Source: Kaistia granuli DSM 23481
Lineage (GTDB): Bacteria; Pseudomonadota; Alphaproteobacteria; Rhizobiales; Kaistiaceae
Assembly: GCF_000380505.1 (NCBI RefSeq)
Contig: NZ_AQYH01000017.1
Coordinates: 1-64,000 of the forward strand
Direction of reading: 5' to 3'
DNA: 64,000 bases
Shown: positions 36,553-45,554 of the stretch, piece after piece
How positions within the stretch are numbered: position 1 is the first letter of the stretch
Layout: every line of letters begins with the position of its first letter
Notes under the pieces: generated by a model
What the model was told of the DNA's origin: nothing
What the model saw: only the letters and a program-made list of their open reading frames with translations
Database searches by the model: none
Program-made: the position numbers and the translations under genes

Positions 36553-37125
36553 ATGGCCCGTCGCAAGACCCTTCCGGACGAGGCGGTACTTGAAGCCGCG
36601 CTGGCGCTGATCCACGAGCGCGGTCCCGAGGCGCTGACCTTCGAGAACCTGTCCCGTGCCTGCGGGCTCTCCGGCTCGACGCTGGTCCAGCGCTTCGGCA
36701 GCAAGGCGGCGCTGAAGCAGGCGGCGCTGCTGCAGGCATGGGACGGTCTCGACGCGAGAACGGCCGGCCTCGCCGCCGCCGTGCCGAAATCGCCGGCCGG
36801 GGCGATCGCCCTGCTGGTCGGACTGTCCGACTATGGCGACATCGAAGCCTATGCCGAGGGGCTGCTGGTGCTGCGGGAGGATCTGCGCGATCCGCTGCTG
36901 CGGGCCCGTGGGGCGCGCTGGAAGCTAGCGATTGCCGAGGCGCTCGACGCCTGCTTCGCCGATACGCCGCACGCGCCGAAGGACATCGGCCTGCTGCTGG
37001 CCTCGCATTGGCAAGGTTCGCTGGTCTGGTGGAGCTTTGATCCACAGGGCGCGGTGGCGGATCACGTCCGGCATGGCCTGGTTGGCCTGGTGGCGGTTCT
37101 GCTGGCGAAGGAGCCCTCTGCCTGA
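36553..37125 (+). CDS. TetR-family regulator
   Basis: A 190-residue TetR protein. The HTH is TFENLSRACGLSGSTLVQRFGSKAAL; the usual YxHF at the helix end is LVQRFGSK. The C-terminal domain is unclassified (HWQGSLVWWSFDP). It is divergent from the WGG-type SDR and shares an A/T-rich dyad with it. It may also influence the following SDR (168 bp downstream). The ligand is unknown. Confidence 0.83.
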   Translation: MARRKTLPDEAVLEAALALIHERGPEALTFENLSRACGLSGSTLVQRFGSKAALKQAALLQAWDGLDARTAGLAAAVPKSPAGAIALLVGLSDYGDIEAYAEGLLVLREDLRDPLLRARGARWKLAIAEALDACFADTPHAPKDIGLLLASHWQGSLVWWSFDPQGAVADHVRHGLVGLVAVLLAKEPSA

Positions 37126-37293
37126 CCGAAAGTCCTGCGCGAAATCGTGGCGCGTCGAGCGCGGCGATGGCAGGGTGGCGACCGCGAAGCGCTGCCGCGA
37201 TTCCGGTCGTCGTCGGCGAATGGGAACGGTGGGGGCAGGCGACCTGAATTCGGCCGCCCGCCCGCCGATAGACGAGTACAGGGAGCGAGACGA

Positions 37294-38088
37294 ATGGCGG
37301 AATTGGCGGGCAAGGTGGCGATCGTCACCGGCGGGGCGACGGGCATCGGCTTCGGCGGCGCGCAGGCGCTGGCGGCGGACGGCGCGACGATCGTGCTGTT
37401 CGGCCTCGACAGGGGCGCGCTGGACAAGGCTGTCGCGACGCTGGCGGCGTCGGGCACGACCGCGCATGGCGTCGTCGGCGACGTCTCGAGCGACGCGTCG
37501 GTTTCCGCGCTGGTGGCGGAGACGGTGGCGAAGTTCGGCCGCATCGACATCATCGTCAACAGCGCCGCGATCCAGCCCTACGGCACGGTCGAGACGATGT
37601 CGGAGGCCGATTGGGATCGCGTGCTCGCTGTCAATCTGAAGGGCACCTATCTGACCGCCCACCACGCCATTCCGGTGATGCGGAAGAACGGCGGTGGCGC
37701 GATCGTCAACATCGCGTCGGTGCAGGGCATCGCCTGCCAGACCAATGTCGCCGCCTATGTCGCCTCGAAGGGCGGCCTGCTGGCGCTGACCCGCGCCATG
37801 GCGCTCGACCATGCCAAGGACGGCATCCGCGTCAATGCCGTCTGCCCCGGCTCGATCGATACGCCGATGCTGCGTTTCGCGGCGAGCGAGAATCTCGACG
37901 GCAAGACCGAGGACGAAGTGATCGCCTCCTGGGGCGCGGCGCATCCGATTGGCCGCGTCGGCCGGATCGAGGATGTCGGGGCGATGATCGCCTTCCTCGC
38001 CGGCCCGCGCGCCGCCTTCTGCACGGGCGGCGAATACAAGGTCGATGGCGGTCTGCTGGCCAAGATCGGCGTCGTCCTTCCGGATTGA
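37294..38088 (+). CDS. Short-chain dehydrogenase/reductase
   Basis: A classical SDR of 264 residues. TGGATGIG (about 13-20) is the cofactor loop, NSAA replaces NNAG, the active site is S (NIASVQ) and YVASK, and NAVCPGSIDTPM follows. LFGLD after strand 2 suggests NAD(H). GGGAG lies nine bases before the ATG at 37294. A strong terminator follows. Family members oxidise sugars, polyols or hydroxy acids; the substrate is not visible. Confidence 0.87.
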   Translation: MAELAGKVAIVTGGATGIGFGGAQALAADGATIVLFGLDRGALDKAVATLAASGTTAHGVVGDVSSDASVSALVAETVAKFGRIDIIVNSAAIQPYGTVETMSEADWDRVLAVNLKGTYLTAHHAIPVMRKNGGGAIVNIASVQGIACQTNVAAYVASKGGLLALTRAMALDHAKDGIRVNAVCPGSIDTPMLRFAASENLDGKTEDEVIASWGAAHPIGRVGRIEDVGAMIAFLAGPRAAFCTGGEYKVDGGLLAKIGVVLPD

Positions 38089-38108
38089 AGCTGGACCATT
38101 CAGCCAAG

Positions 38109-38144
38109 GAAAAGGCCCCGGCGAAGATCGCCGGGGCCTTTTTT
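38109..38144. terminator. Bidirectional terminator
   Basis: AAAAGGCCCCGGCG and CGCCGGGGCCTTTT surround a 5-base loop, followed by more T. It serves the SDR on the plus strand and the 64-residue protein gene on the minus strand. Confidence 0.9.
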
Positions 38145-38168
38145 GCTTCCGCCGGGTGGGTCCGTCGC

Positions 38169-38363
38169 CTATTCGGCGTCGGCGCGCAGCAGGCTCATGC
38201 CCTCATCCGTCAGCACATAGCCGGCGACGCGCGTCTTGACGAGGCCGAGCTCGATCAGCTTCTGCACGGCCTTGCCGTTGAGGCCGACATAGGGGCCGGG
38301 ACGCGAGACGCGGGCGAGCGTCTTCAGCTCGATTTGGGAAAGGTCGGTCTTGGAAACGGCCAT
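38169..38363 (-). CDS. Small conserved hypothetical protein (64 aa)
   Basis: A 64-residue protein without signal peptide or membrane segment. Its pattern resembles a compact winged-helix: SQIELKTLARVSR, GLNGKAVQKLIELGLVKTRVAGYVLTDEGMSLL, where the GLVKTRVAGYVLTDEG part looks like a wing. AAAGGA lies ahead of the ATG. A stand-alone gene; no function assigned. It could be a small DNA- or RNA-binding protein. Confidence 0.6.
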   Translation of the reverse strand: MAVSKTDLSQIELKTLARVSRPGPYVGLNGKAVQKLIELGLVKTRVAGYVLTDEGMSLLRADAE

Positions 38364-38503
38364 GGCGCTGATCCTTTTGATGTTTGGCCGCGGACAATAG
38401 CGATAATTCCGGTCAAGGCCAGCGCCGCGCGCGTGTACGGTCCAATGAAACGGCAGATTGCCCGCTCCCGCAAGCGGGAGGGGCCGAAAGGTCCGGCGGC
38501 GGA

Positions 38504-40552
38504 TTACTCCGCCGCTTCGAGCAGGCCGCGCTTCTTCAAAAGCGCGGAGGGTTCCGGGTCGCGGCCGCGGAAGGCGCGATAGGCCTCGTCCGGCTTGCGG
38601 CGGTTGCCGGCGGCATAGACGAAATCCCGCAGCTTGGCGGCGACGGCGGGCGCGAAGATGTCGCCCGCCTCCTCGAAGGCGCCGAAGCCGTCGGCGTCGA
38701 GCACTTCAGACCAGAGATAGGAATAATAGGCCGAGGAATAGCCGTCGCCCGCGAAGACATGCTGGAAGTGCGGCGGCCGGTGCCGCATCACCATCGCTTC
38801 CGGCATGCCGATCTCGCCGAGGATCTTCGTCTCGAAGGCGTTGGCGTCGAGGCCCTCGGTCGAGGTCAGCAGGTGGAATTCAAGGTCCACGAGCGCCGAC
38901 GAGACATATTCTACGGTGGCGAAGCCTTGGTTGAAGGTCCGGCTCGCCATCAGCCGGTCGAGCAGCGCCTTCGGCATCGGTTCGCCGGTCTTGTAGTGCA
39001 GCGCGAAGCGTTCCAGCACGTCCGTTTGCTCGAACCAGTGCTCGTAGAGCTGCGACGGGAACTCGACGAAGTCGCGCGCCACATTGGTGCCGGCGAGCAG
39101 CGGGTAGGTGACGTCGGACAGCAGGCCGTGCAGGCCGTGGCCGAACTCGTGGAACAGCGTCCGCGCGTCGTCATAAGAGAGCAGCGTCGGCTGGCCGTCG
39201 GCCGCCTTGGCGAAGTTCATCACATTGACGATGACGGGGCGGATATCGCCATTGAGCCGCTCCTGGCCGCGATATTCGCTCATCCACGCGCCGGAGCGCT
39301 TCGAGGACCGGGCGAAATAATCGCCGAGGAACAGGCCGACCGGTTTGCCTTCCCGGTCCTTCACTTCGAAGACGCGGACATCCGGATGGTAGACCGGTAC
39401 GTCAAAGCGCTCGACGAAGGTGACGCCGAACAGCCTTGTTGCCGTGTCGAAGGCGGCCTCGATGATCTTGTCGAGCTGCAGATACGGCTTCAGCTGGCTT
39501 TCATCGAGATCGAACTCGGCCTTGCGGCGCTTCTCGGAATAGAAGCGCCAGTCCCAGGCGGCAATGTCGAAATTGCCGCCCTCGCTGCGAGCTAGTTCCT
39601 GCAACGCGTCGCGCTCGGCCAGCGCCTGGGCGCGAGCCGGCGTCCAGACGGAACGCAGCAGCTCCATCGCCGCCTCGGGCGTCTTCGCCATCGAATCGTC
39701 GAGGCGATAATGCGCGAAAGTCTCGAAGCCGAGCAACTTCGCCCGTTCGGCGCGCAACGCCACGGTCTCGGCAATGATGGCGCGGTTGTCGGTCTTGCCG
39801 GCCTCGCCGCGCGCGATCCAGGCGGCGAACGCCTTCTCGCGCAGGTCGCGCCGGGCCGAGAACTGCAGGAACGGCTCGATCGACGAACGCGACAGCGTGA
39901 TCACGTGCTTGCCGTCGAGACCACGATCCCTGGCCGCCTGGGCCGCCGCGTCGCGCAAGAAGTCCGGCAGGCCGGCGAGATCGTCCTCGCCTTCCAGCGT
40001 CAGGCTCCAGCTCTTCTCGTCGGCGAGCACGTTCTGGCCGAAATTGGTGCCGAGTGTCGCGAGCCGCTCGGCAATGGCGCCGATCCGGGTCTTCGCTTCC
40101 GGCGACAGGCCGGCGCCGGCGCGGACGAAGGCGGTGTGATAGCGATCGAGCACCCGGGCCTGTTCGGCGTCGAGGCCGGAATCGCCCACCTTGACCAGCG
40201 TGTCGATGCGCTCGAACAGCTTGGCGTTCTGGTAGATCGCATTGCTGTGGCGGGCCAGCACCGGGGCGAGATCGAGCTCGATCGTCTCCAGCTCGTCATT
40301 GGTATGGGCGCCGGTCAGGTTGAAGAAGACGCTGGCGACGCGGTCGAGCAGACGACCGGCCCGCTCCATGGCGGCGATCGTGTTGTCGAAGCTGGGCGCT
40401 TCTGGATTGTCGGCGATTTCAGCGATCTCGGCATTGTGCGCGGAGATCGCCGCCTCGAAGGCGGGGCTGTAATGCGCGGGTTCGATCGATGCGAAGGGCG
40501 GGACGGCGAAAGGGGTGTTCCAGGGCGCGAGAAGCGGATTGTCGGCAGTCAT
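38504..40552 (-). CDS. M3-family zinc oligopeptidase (OpdA/Dcp-like)
   Basis: A 682-residue cytosolic metallopeptidase that degrades short peptides. The zinc site is HEFGHGLHGLL (around residue 468), with the third ligand Glu in the following helix. The N-terminal lid domain starts NPLLAPWNTPFAVPPFASI, as in oligopeptidase A/Dcp, and the C-terminal YSYLWSEVLDADGF is a family signature. Full family length. It is divergent from the PfkB gene. Confidence 0.93.
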   Translation of the reverse strand: MTADNPLLAPWNTPFAVPPFASIEPAHYSPAFEAAISAHNAEIAEIADNPEAPSFDNTIAAMERAGRLLDRVASVFFNLTGAHTNDELETIELDLAPVLARHSNAIYQNAKLFERIDTLVKVGDSGLDAEQARVLDRYHTAFVRAGAGLSPEAKTRIGAIAERLATLGTNFGQNVLADEKSWSLTLEGEDDLAGLPDFLRDAAAQAARDRGLDGKHVITLSRSSIEPFLQFSARRDLREKAFAAWIARGEAGKTDNRAIIAETVALRAERAKLLGFETFAHYRLDDSMAKTPEAAMELLRSVWTPARAQALAERDALQELARSEGGNFDIAAWDWRFYSEKRRKAEFDLDESQLKPYLQLDKIIEAAFDTATRLFGVTFVERFDVPVYHPDVRVFEVKDREGKPVGLFLGDYFARSSKRSGAWMSEYRGQERLNGDIRPVIVNVMNFAKAADGQPTLLSYDDARTLFHEFGHGLHGLLSDVTYPLLAGTNVARDFVEFPSQLYEHWFEQTDVLERFALHYKTGEPMPKALLDRLMASRTFNQGFATVEYVSSALVDLEFHLLTSTEGLDANAFETKILGEIGMPEAMVMRHRPPHFQHVFAGDGYSSAYYSYLWSEVLDADGFGAFEEAGDIFAPAVAAKLRDFVYAAGNRRKPDEAYRAFRGRDPEPSALLKKRGLLEAAE

Positions 40553-40677
40553 GCGGGCCTCTGTGAGAATGAGCTGACGCCAGACATGGAGGGTTTGGCG
40601 ACGCGGTTCAAGCTTAATGCCGGCCGCATTCCTCTCTATAGGAGAGAGACCAACCCCTGTCCGATTCGAGTTTCGCC

Positions 40678-41613
40678 ATGTCCGCCTCCCTCCCGCCCCG
40701 TCCCCGCATGCTCGTCATTGGCGACGTGATGACCGATGTCATCGTGCGGCCGGACGGCCCGCTGGTGGTCGGCTCCGACCGGCGCGCCAAGATCGGCCTC
40801 TATCCGGGCGGTTCCGGCTGCAACCAGGCGGCCTGGCTGGCGCATCTCGGCATTCCCGTGGCCTTCGCCGGTCGCGTCGGACGCCGCGATCTCGGCGAGC
40901 AGGAGCAGGCCTTGCGCGACGCCGGCGTCGTGCCGGTTCTTGCCGCCGACGATACGCGCGCGACCGGCATGCTGATCGTCCTGCTCTCCGAGGGCGGCGA
41001 GCGCAGCTTCCTGACCGATCGCGGCGCCAATGACGGCCTCTGCGACCATGATCTGCCGTTCTCTATGCTGAACCAGCTCGATCTCGTGCATGTCTCCGGC
41101 TATGCGCTGTTCACGCCGGGCCCGCGCGCCGCGGTGATGTCGCTGATGGCGGTGGCGCGGGCGCGCGGCATCACGGTGACGGTCGATCCCGCTTCGGTCG
41201 GGTTCCTGGAGGAGGTCGGCCCGTCGAATTTCCTCGGCTGGACCAGCGATGCGTCGATCATCTTCCCGAATGCCGAGGAGGCCGCCTGCCTGACCGGCAC
41301 GCGCAACGAGGCCGAGCAGATCCGTTTCCTGACCGCGCGCTACGACCTCGCGGTCATCAAGCGCGGCGCGGCTGGCGCAGAGGCGGCCAACCAGTCGATC
41401 CGGCTGAAGGCACCGGCTCCGCAGGTGAAGGTCGTCGACACGACCGGCGCCGGCGATGCCTTTCTCGCCGGCTTCCTGGCCGCGCGGCTGGCCGGCAAGC
41501 CGCTCGACATCTGCCTCAACCGCGGCGTCGCGGCGGGGGCGGCGGCGACCACGGTGCTTGGCGGGCGTCCGACCGAGAGCCTGCCGCTGCCGCTTGCCTG
41601 GGGCGATCTCTAG
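40678..41613 (+). CDS. PfkB-family carbohydrate kinase (ribokinase-like)
   Basis: A 311-residue sugar kinase. GGSGCNQAAWLAHLG (about 43-57) is the PfkB N-terminal signature and DTTGAGDAF (253-261), with catalytic D259, the second. SFLTDRGAND is the ribokinase-like sugar loop. Substrates of this subgroup include ribose, 2-deoxyribose and fructose-type sugars. The deoC and aldehyde dehydrogenase genes 2 kb away would suit a deoxyribokinase, but it is on the opposite strand and has no shared operator. It converges with the lactonase-like gene, 2 bp apart. Confidence 0.83.
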   Translation: MSASLPPRPRMLVIGDVMTDVIVRPDGPLVVGSDRRAKIGLYPGGSGCNQAAWLAHLGIPVAFAGRVGRRDLGEQEQALRDAGVVPVLAADDTRATGMLIVLLSEGGERSFLTDRGANDGLCDHDLPFSMLNQLDLVHVSGYALFTPGPRAAVMSLMAVARARGITVTVDPASVGFLEEVGPSNFLGWTSDASIIFPNAEEAACLTGTRNEAEQIRFLTARYDLAVIKRGAAGAEAANQSIRLKAPAPQVKVVDTTGAGDAFLAGFLAARLAGKPLDICLNRGVAAGAAATTVLGGRPTESLPLPLAWGDL

Positions 41614-41615
41614 TC

Positions 41616-42497
41616 TCAGCCTCGCACGCGGCTCGTCGCGCCGTCGGCGAGCGCGACCTCGATGACGCTGAGGCCGCGCTCGGTGAGCCTTGACGGAAAC
41701 ATCTCCGGCAGGCGCGCTTCATGAGGCGGCACAACCCGGCCAGGATCGTCGCCGGCCGCCTTCACGATGGCATCCAGCGCGAACACCATGTTGGTCTGGC
41801 TGCCGATGCCCATGCCGACCGGCCGGTAGAACGGATCCGCCGGCTCGCCTCCATTGAGATTTTCCATCCGGTAGACGAGGTCGCCGGTGATGACGAAGCT
41901 GTCTTCGCTTGTGCGCTGGCCGTCATTGCGGATGACGACGAATTGCGAACCGGGCGTATGCGTATCGGCGGCGAGGCGCAGGTCAATGCCGGGAAACACA
42001 TCCTCCATGTCGCCATTCACGGCGACGAGACGGCCGTCGCGCGCCAGCTCGACGCAGCGGATGATGTCGGCCGGGTCGGTCGTACGCATCAGCCAGCGGA
42101 AGCGCCGGTCGAGCGACATCGCCCAGATCCAGCGCGAAAGCTCGGCCTCCTGGATGTAGAATTTCGCATTGAGGAACAGCGCGAGGCCACCCATGTGGTC
42201 GAAATGGGCGTGGGTGATGATGACGTGGTCGATGTCCCCAGGCGTCATCCCGATTTCGGCCAGCACGTCGCGTGGCGCGGCGAAATTCACGACGCCGGAG
42301 CGATCGGCGAGAAACTTGCCATGGGCGGCGTCGTCATGGCCGCAATCGATCAGGATGGTGTGCTCGTCGCTCTTCAGCAGCGTGTAGGCATAGGGAAGCT
42401 TGCAGGTTCCCTTGTTGTGCTCGCCATAGACCAGCGCGCTCAGCGGCATTTCGGGGATGTAGGCGTATTCCAGCACCCAGATCGAATAGATGGACAT
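41616..42497 (-). CDS. Metallo-beta-lactamase-fold hydrolase (AHL-lactonase-like)
   Basis: A 293-residue hydrolase. The zinc motif is HAHFDHMGG, with further ligands in DTHTPGSQ and GDLVYRMEN; VPPHEARLP is the C-terminal His. The length and the strand pattern resemble N-acyl-homoserine lactonases (AiiA/AttM group), but related enzymes act on other lactones. No quorum-sensing gene is in the window. The gene before it, 19 bp upstream on the same strand, encodes an unknown protein; the pair is probably an operon. GGGAGG precedes the ATG at 42497. Confidence 0.8.
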   Translation of the reverse strand: MSIYSIWVLEYAYIPEMPLSALVYGEHNKGTCKLPYAYTLLKSDEHTILIDCGHDDAAHGKFLADRSGVVNFAAPRDVLAEIGMTPGDIDHVIITHAHFDHMGGLALFLNAKFYIQEAELSRWIWAMSLDRRFRWLMRTTDPADIIRCVELARDGRLVAVNGDMEDVFPGIDLRLAADTHTPGSQFVVIRNDGQRTSEDSFVITGDLVYRMENLNGGEPADPFYRPVGMGIGSQTNMVFALDAIVKAAGDDPGRVVPPHEARLPEMFPSRLTERGLSVIEVALADGATSRVRG

Positions 42498-42516
42498 GGG
42501 CCCTCCCGGCCGCGCT

Positions 42517-43008
42517 TCAGGTTGTGACGAGGCGTGGTGTATGCAGCGCGCAGCAGGCTCCGGTGAGATCGATCCGATCGAAGCCGGGGAGCGCGCGGGA
42601 CGCGGCGCCGAGTTCTGCCCAGGCGGCGGCGACCAGCCGTGTTGGATCTGTGACGCCATCGCGACCGAGGGGCGCGGCGCGGATCCTCGCCAGCGCGTCC
42701 GTCAGCCGCGCGGCCGCGGCCAGGAGATGCTCGTGATGATGGCGTGTCCGGGATGAGTGCGGCGCGAGGCGCAGCGTGGCGTCGCGGGCGCTATCGAGCA
42801 GGTCCGCCGCGACGGCGAGCATTGGATGATGGGGGCCGGCCGAGCGCGCGCCGCTGGCGGAAAGCAGAAGCAGGCCGGCGAGTTGCGCCGTGACGGCGCG
42901 CAGATCCTCGAAGCAGGGACCCGCCGCCTCGATATAGGCGCGCGTGGCGTCGTCCGGCCCTGCGGGCGCATCGCATTGCGGTTGGTGCGGAGTGGCGACG
43001 GAGCGCAT
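42517..43008 (-). CDS. Hypothetical protein upstream of the lactonase-like gene
   Basis: I do not recognise this 163-residue protein. It is rich in Ala, Arg and His, and helical by pattern, with RTRHHHEHLLAAAARLTDALARI in the middle and two Cys near the end (GACCALHTP). No signal peptide or membrane segment is seen. The start at 43008 (MRSVATP) is chosen over 43065, which would add an Arg-rich stretch. It is 19 bp before the metallo-hydrolase gene and probably cotranscribed. Confidence 0.5.
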   Translation of the reverse strand: MRSVATPHQPQCDAPAGPDDATRAYIEAAGPCFEDLRAVTAQLAGLLLLSASGARSAGPHHPMLAVAADLLDSARDATLRLAPHSSRTRHHHEHLLAAAARLTDALARIRAAPLGRDGVTDPTRLVAAAWAELGAASRALPGFDRIDLTGACCALHTPRLVTT

Positions 43009-43149
43009 GCCCTTTCCCCTGGGGCCAGCGCCCGCGTCTACTCGGCGTCGGCAGCGTAGCTTCACCCGAACGCAGGGGCAGGCTCAAGCGGAGATCCGCG
43101 CCGCTCCACCGCTTCCTTTATGGAAAGCGGTGAGCGGACGCAGCGGGTA

Positions 43150-45543
43150 TCATTCGCCGTAGGGGACCCAGATGTTCTTGACCTGGGTGGCGCGGCGCAG
43201 GAATTCGCGGCCCTGCGCCGAGGGTTCGGGCCAGCGGCGCGGGATGCCCTGGTTGGCCCAGACCGGCTTCAGATTGCCGGACGAGGCCTTCTCCACCATG
43301 GCGCTGCCGGCCTTCGAGCCGAAATACCAGAGCGCCGCGACGTCGTCGTGCTCGGCCAGAGTCTTGGCCAGCACGTCGCGTTCGCCGGTGACGATGTTGA
43401 CCACGCCGGCCGGAACATCCGACGTATCAAGGACTTGATAGAAATCCGTCACCACCAGCGGATGGCTGGAGGAGGGGACGACGACGACCCGGTTGCCCAT
43501 TGATATCGCCGGCATCACCAGCGACACGAAACCCAACAGCGGCGCCTCGTCCGGGCAGAGAATGCCCATGGTTCCAAAGGGTTCGTTCATGGCGAGGGTG
43601 ACGTGGCGCGACTTGGTCGCATGCACGGCGCCGTCGTACTTGTCGGCCTGCGCCGCGTACCAGAAGGTCCGCCGGATCGAAACCGCCACCTCTTCCGCCG
43701 CCGCCTTGGCCGATACGCCGGTCATCGCGACGATCCGCGCCTCGAACTCCTTGGCGCGGGAGGAGAGATTTTCCGCAACGTAATAAAGCACTTGCGCGCG
43801 GTTATGCGCCGTCGCGCCGCCCCAGCTTCCGGCCTTGCCGGCCGCCTCGACGGCGTTGCGGATGTCCTTGCGGTTGCCGAGCCCGGCCTGGCCGACGGGA
43901 CGGCCCTTCGGGTCGAGCACCGAATAGGAATAGCCGGAATCCGGCCGCGCCTGCTTGCCGCCGACATAGAGTTTTGCCGTCCGGTCGATCGACGGCAGGC
44001 CCGAGATTTCCTCGTCGGCGACCGGCAGCGCCGACAGCTTGGCGGCGACTTTCTCGTCTGCCTTCAACGGCTTGTCGGAGACCGGCTTCAGATATTCGGC
44101 CATGCCCTCGCGCCCGCCCTCGCGGCCAAAGCCACTTTCACGATAGCCGCCGAAGCCGGCGGCAGCGTCGAACATGTTGGTGCCGTTGATCCACACCACG
44201 CCGGCCTTCAGCTTGGCGGCGACGTCGAGCGACAGGTTGATGTTCTCCGACCAGACCGAGGCCGCGAGGCCGTAGCGGCTGTTGTTGGCGAGCGCCACCG
44301 CCTCGTCCGGCGTGCGGAAGGTCATGCCGGCGAGCACCGGTCCGAAGATCTCGACCTCGGCGATGGTGGAGGCCGGGGCGACATTGGTGAACAGCGACGG
44401 CGGGAAGAAACAGCCCTTCTTTGGTAACCCCTCGTTAACCTGGAAGAGCGTCGCGCCCTCCGCCTCGCCCTTGGCCACAAGCTCGCGGATGCGCTTCAGC
44501 TGGACCGGGTCGACGATGGCGCCCATGTCGACCGATTTGTCGAGCGGATCGCCGACGCGAAGGTTGGCCATCCGGGCGCGGAGCTTGGCGTAGACCTGTT
44601 CGGCGACGCCCTCCTGCACGAGCAGCCGGGAGCCGGCGCAGCAGACCTGGCCCTGGTTGAACCAGATCGCATCAACCACGCCCTCGACCGCGCCGTCGAT
44701 GTCGGCGTCCTCGAAGACGATGAAGGGCGACTTGCCGCCGAGCTCGAGCGACAGCTTCTTGCCCGTGCCGGCCGTCTTCTCGCGGATGATGCGGCCGACC
44801 TCGGTCGAGCCGGTGAAGGCGATCTTGTCGACATCAGCATGCTCGACGATGGCGTTGCCGGTGATGCCGTCGCCGGTGACGATGTTGACGACGCCGGCCG
44901 GCAGGCCGACCTCGCGGCAGATCTCCGCGAAGGCGAGGGCGGTGAGCGGCGTGTACTCAGCCGGCTTCAGCACGACCGTGTTGCCGGCGGCGAGCGCCGG
45001 GGCGATCTTCCAGGCGAGCATCAGCAGCGGGAAGTTCCACGGGATGATCTGGCCGCAGACGCCGACGGGGCCTTCGCCGGGGAACTCGCTCTCGATCAGT
45101 TCGGCCCAGCCGGCGTGATGGTAGAAGTGCCTGGCGACGAGGGGAATGTCGATGTCGCGCGTCTCGCGGATCGGCTTGCCATTGTCCATCGTCTCCAGCA
45201 CGGAGAGGAAGCGCTCGCGCTTCTGGATGTGGCGGGCGATGGCGTAGAGGTAGACGGCGCGGTCATGGCCGGAGAGGGCCGACCACGACTTGAACGCCTT
45301 GCGCGCCGCCTTGACGGCCTTGTCGACGTCGGCGGCGCTGCCCTGGGCGACCTGCGCGAGCTCGGTCTCATAGGCCGGGTTGAACACGGCGAAGCGCTGG
45401 CCTTCCGAGGGCGCGACGAACTTGCCGTCGATGAAATGGTCGAAGCCGTTCTTGTGCTGGTCCAGCCAGCCGACGACGTGCTCGTTCACTTCGGGGGCGG
45501 GGCCGTAATCCATGCTGACGAGAATGTCCTTGACGAGTGCCAT
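43150..45543 (-). CDS. Tandem-domain aldehyde dehydrogenase
   Basis: A 797-residue protein made of two ALDH-fold halves. The first half is complete: NFPLLMLAWKIAPALAAGNTV, LELGGKSPF (general base Glu near 268), and FNQGQVCCAGSR with the catalytic Cys near 300. The second half (about 520-797) keeps the NAD-domain pattern (FGTMGILCPDEAPLLGFVSL, GNRVVVVPS) but lacks the Cys motif and looks non-catalytic. It lies 11 bp downstream of deoC, so the likely substrate is acetaldehyde from deoxyribose-5-phosphate cleavage (inference). Full-length homologs of this double architecture are known in alphaproteobacteria. Confidence 0.88.
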   Translation of the reverse strand: MALVKDILVSMDYGPAPEVNEHVVGWLDQHKNGFDHFIDGKFVAPSEGQRFAVFNPAYETELAQVAQGSAADVDKAVKAARKAFKSWSALSGHDRAVYLYAIARHIQKRERFLSVLETMDNGKPIRETRDIDIPLVARHFYHHAGWAELIESEFPGEGPVGVCGQIIPWNFPLLMLAWKIAPALAAGNTVVLKPAEYTPLTALAFAEICREVGLPAGVVNIVTGDGITGNAIVEHADVDKIAFTGSTEVGRIIREKTAGTGKKLSLELGGKSPFIVFEDADIDGAVEGVVDAIWFNQGQVCCAGSRLLVQEGVAEQVYAKLRARMANLRVGDPLDKSVDMGAIVDPVQLKRIRELVAKGEAEGATLFQVNEGLPKKGCFFPPSLFTNVAPASTIAEVEIFGPVLAGMTFRTPDEAVALANNSRYGLAASVWSENINLSLDVAAKLKAGVVWINGTNMFDAAAGFGGYRESGFGREGGREGMAEYLKPVSDKPLKADEKVAAKLSALPVADEEISGLPSIDRTAKLYVGGKQARPDSGYSYSVLDPKGRPVGQAGLGNRKDIRNAVEAAGKAGSWGGATAHNRAQVLYYVAENLSSRAKEFEARIVAMTGVSAKAAAEEVAVSIRRTFWYAAQADKYDGAVHATKSRHVTLAMNEPFGTMGILCPDEAPLLGFVSLVMPAISMGNRVVVVPSSSHPLVVTDFYQVLDTSDVPAGVVNIVTGERDVLAKTLAEHDDVAALWYFGSKAGSAMVEKASSGNLKPVWANQGIPRRWPEPSAQGREFLRRATQVKNIWVPYGE

Positions 45544-45554
45544 GATCGATCTCC

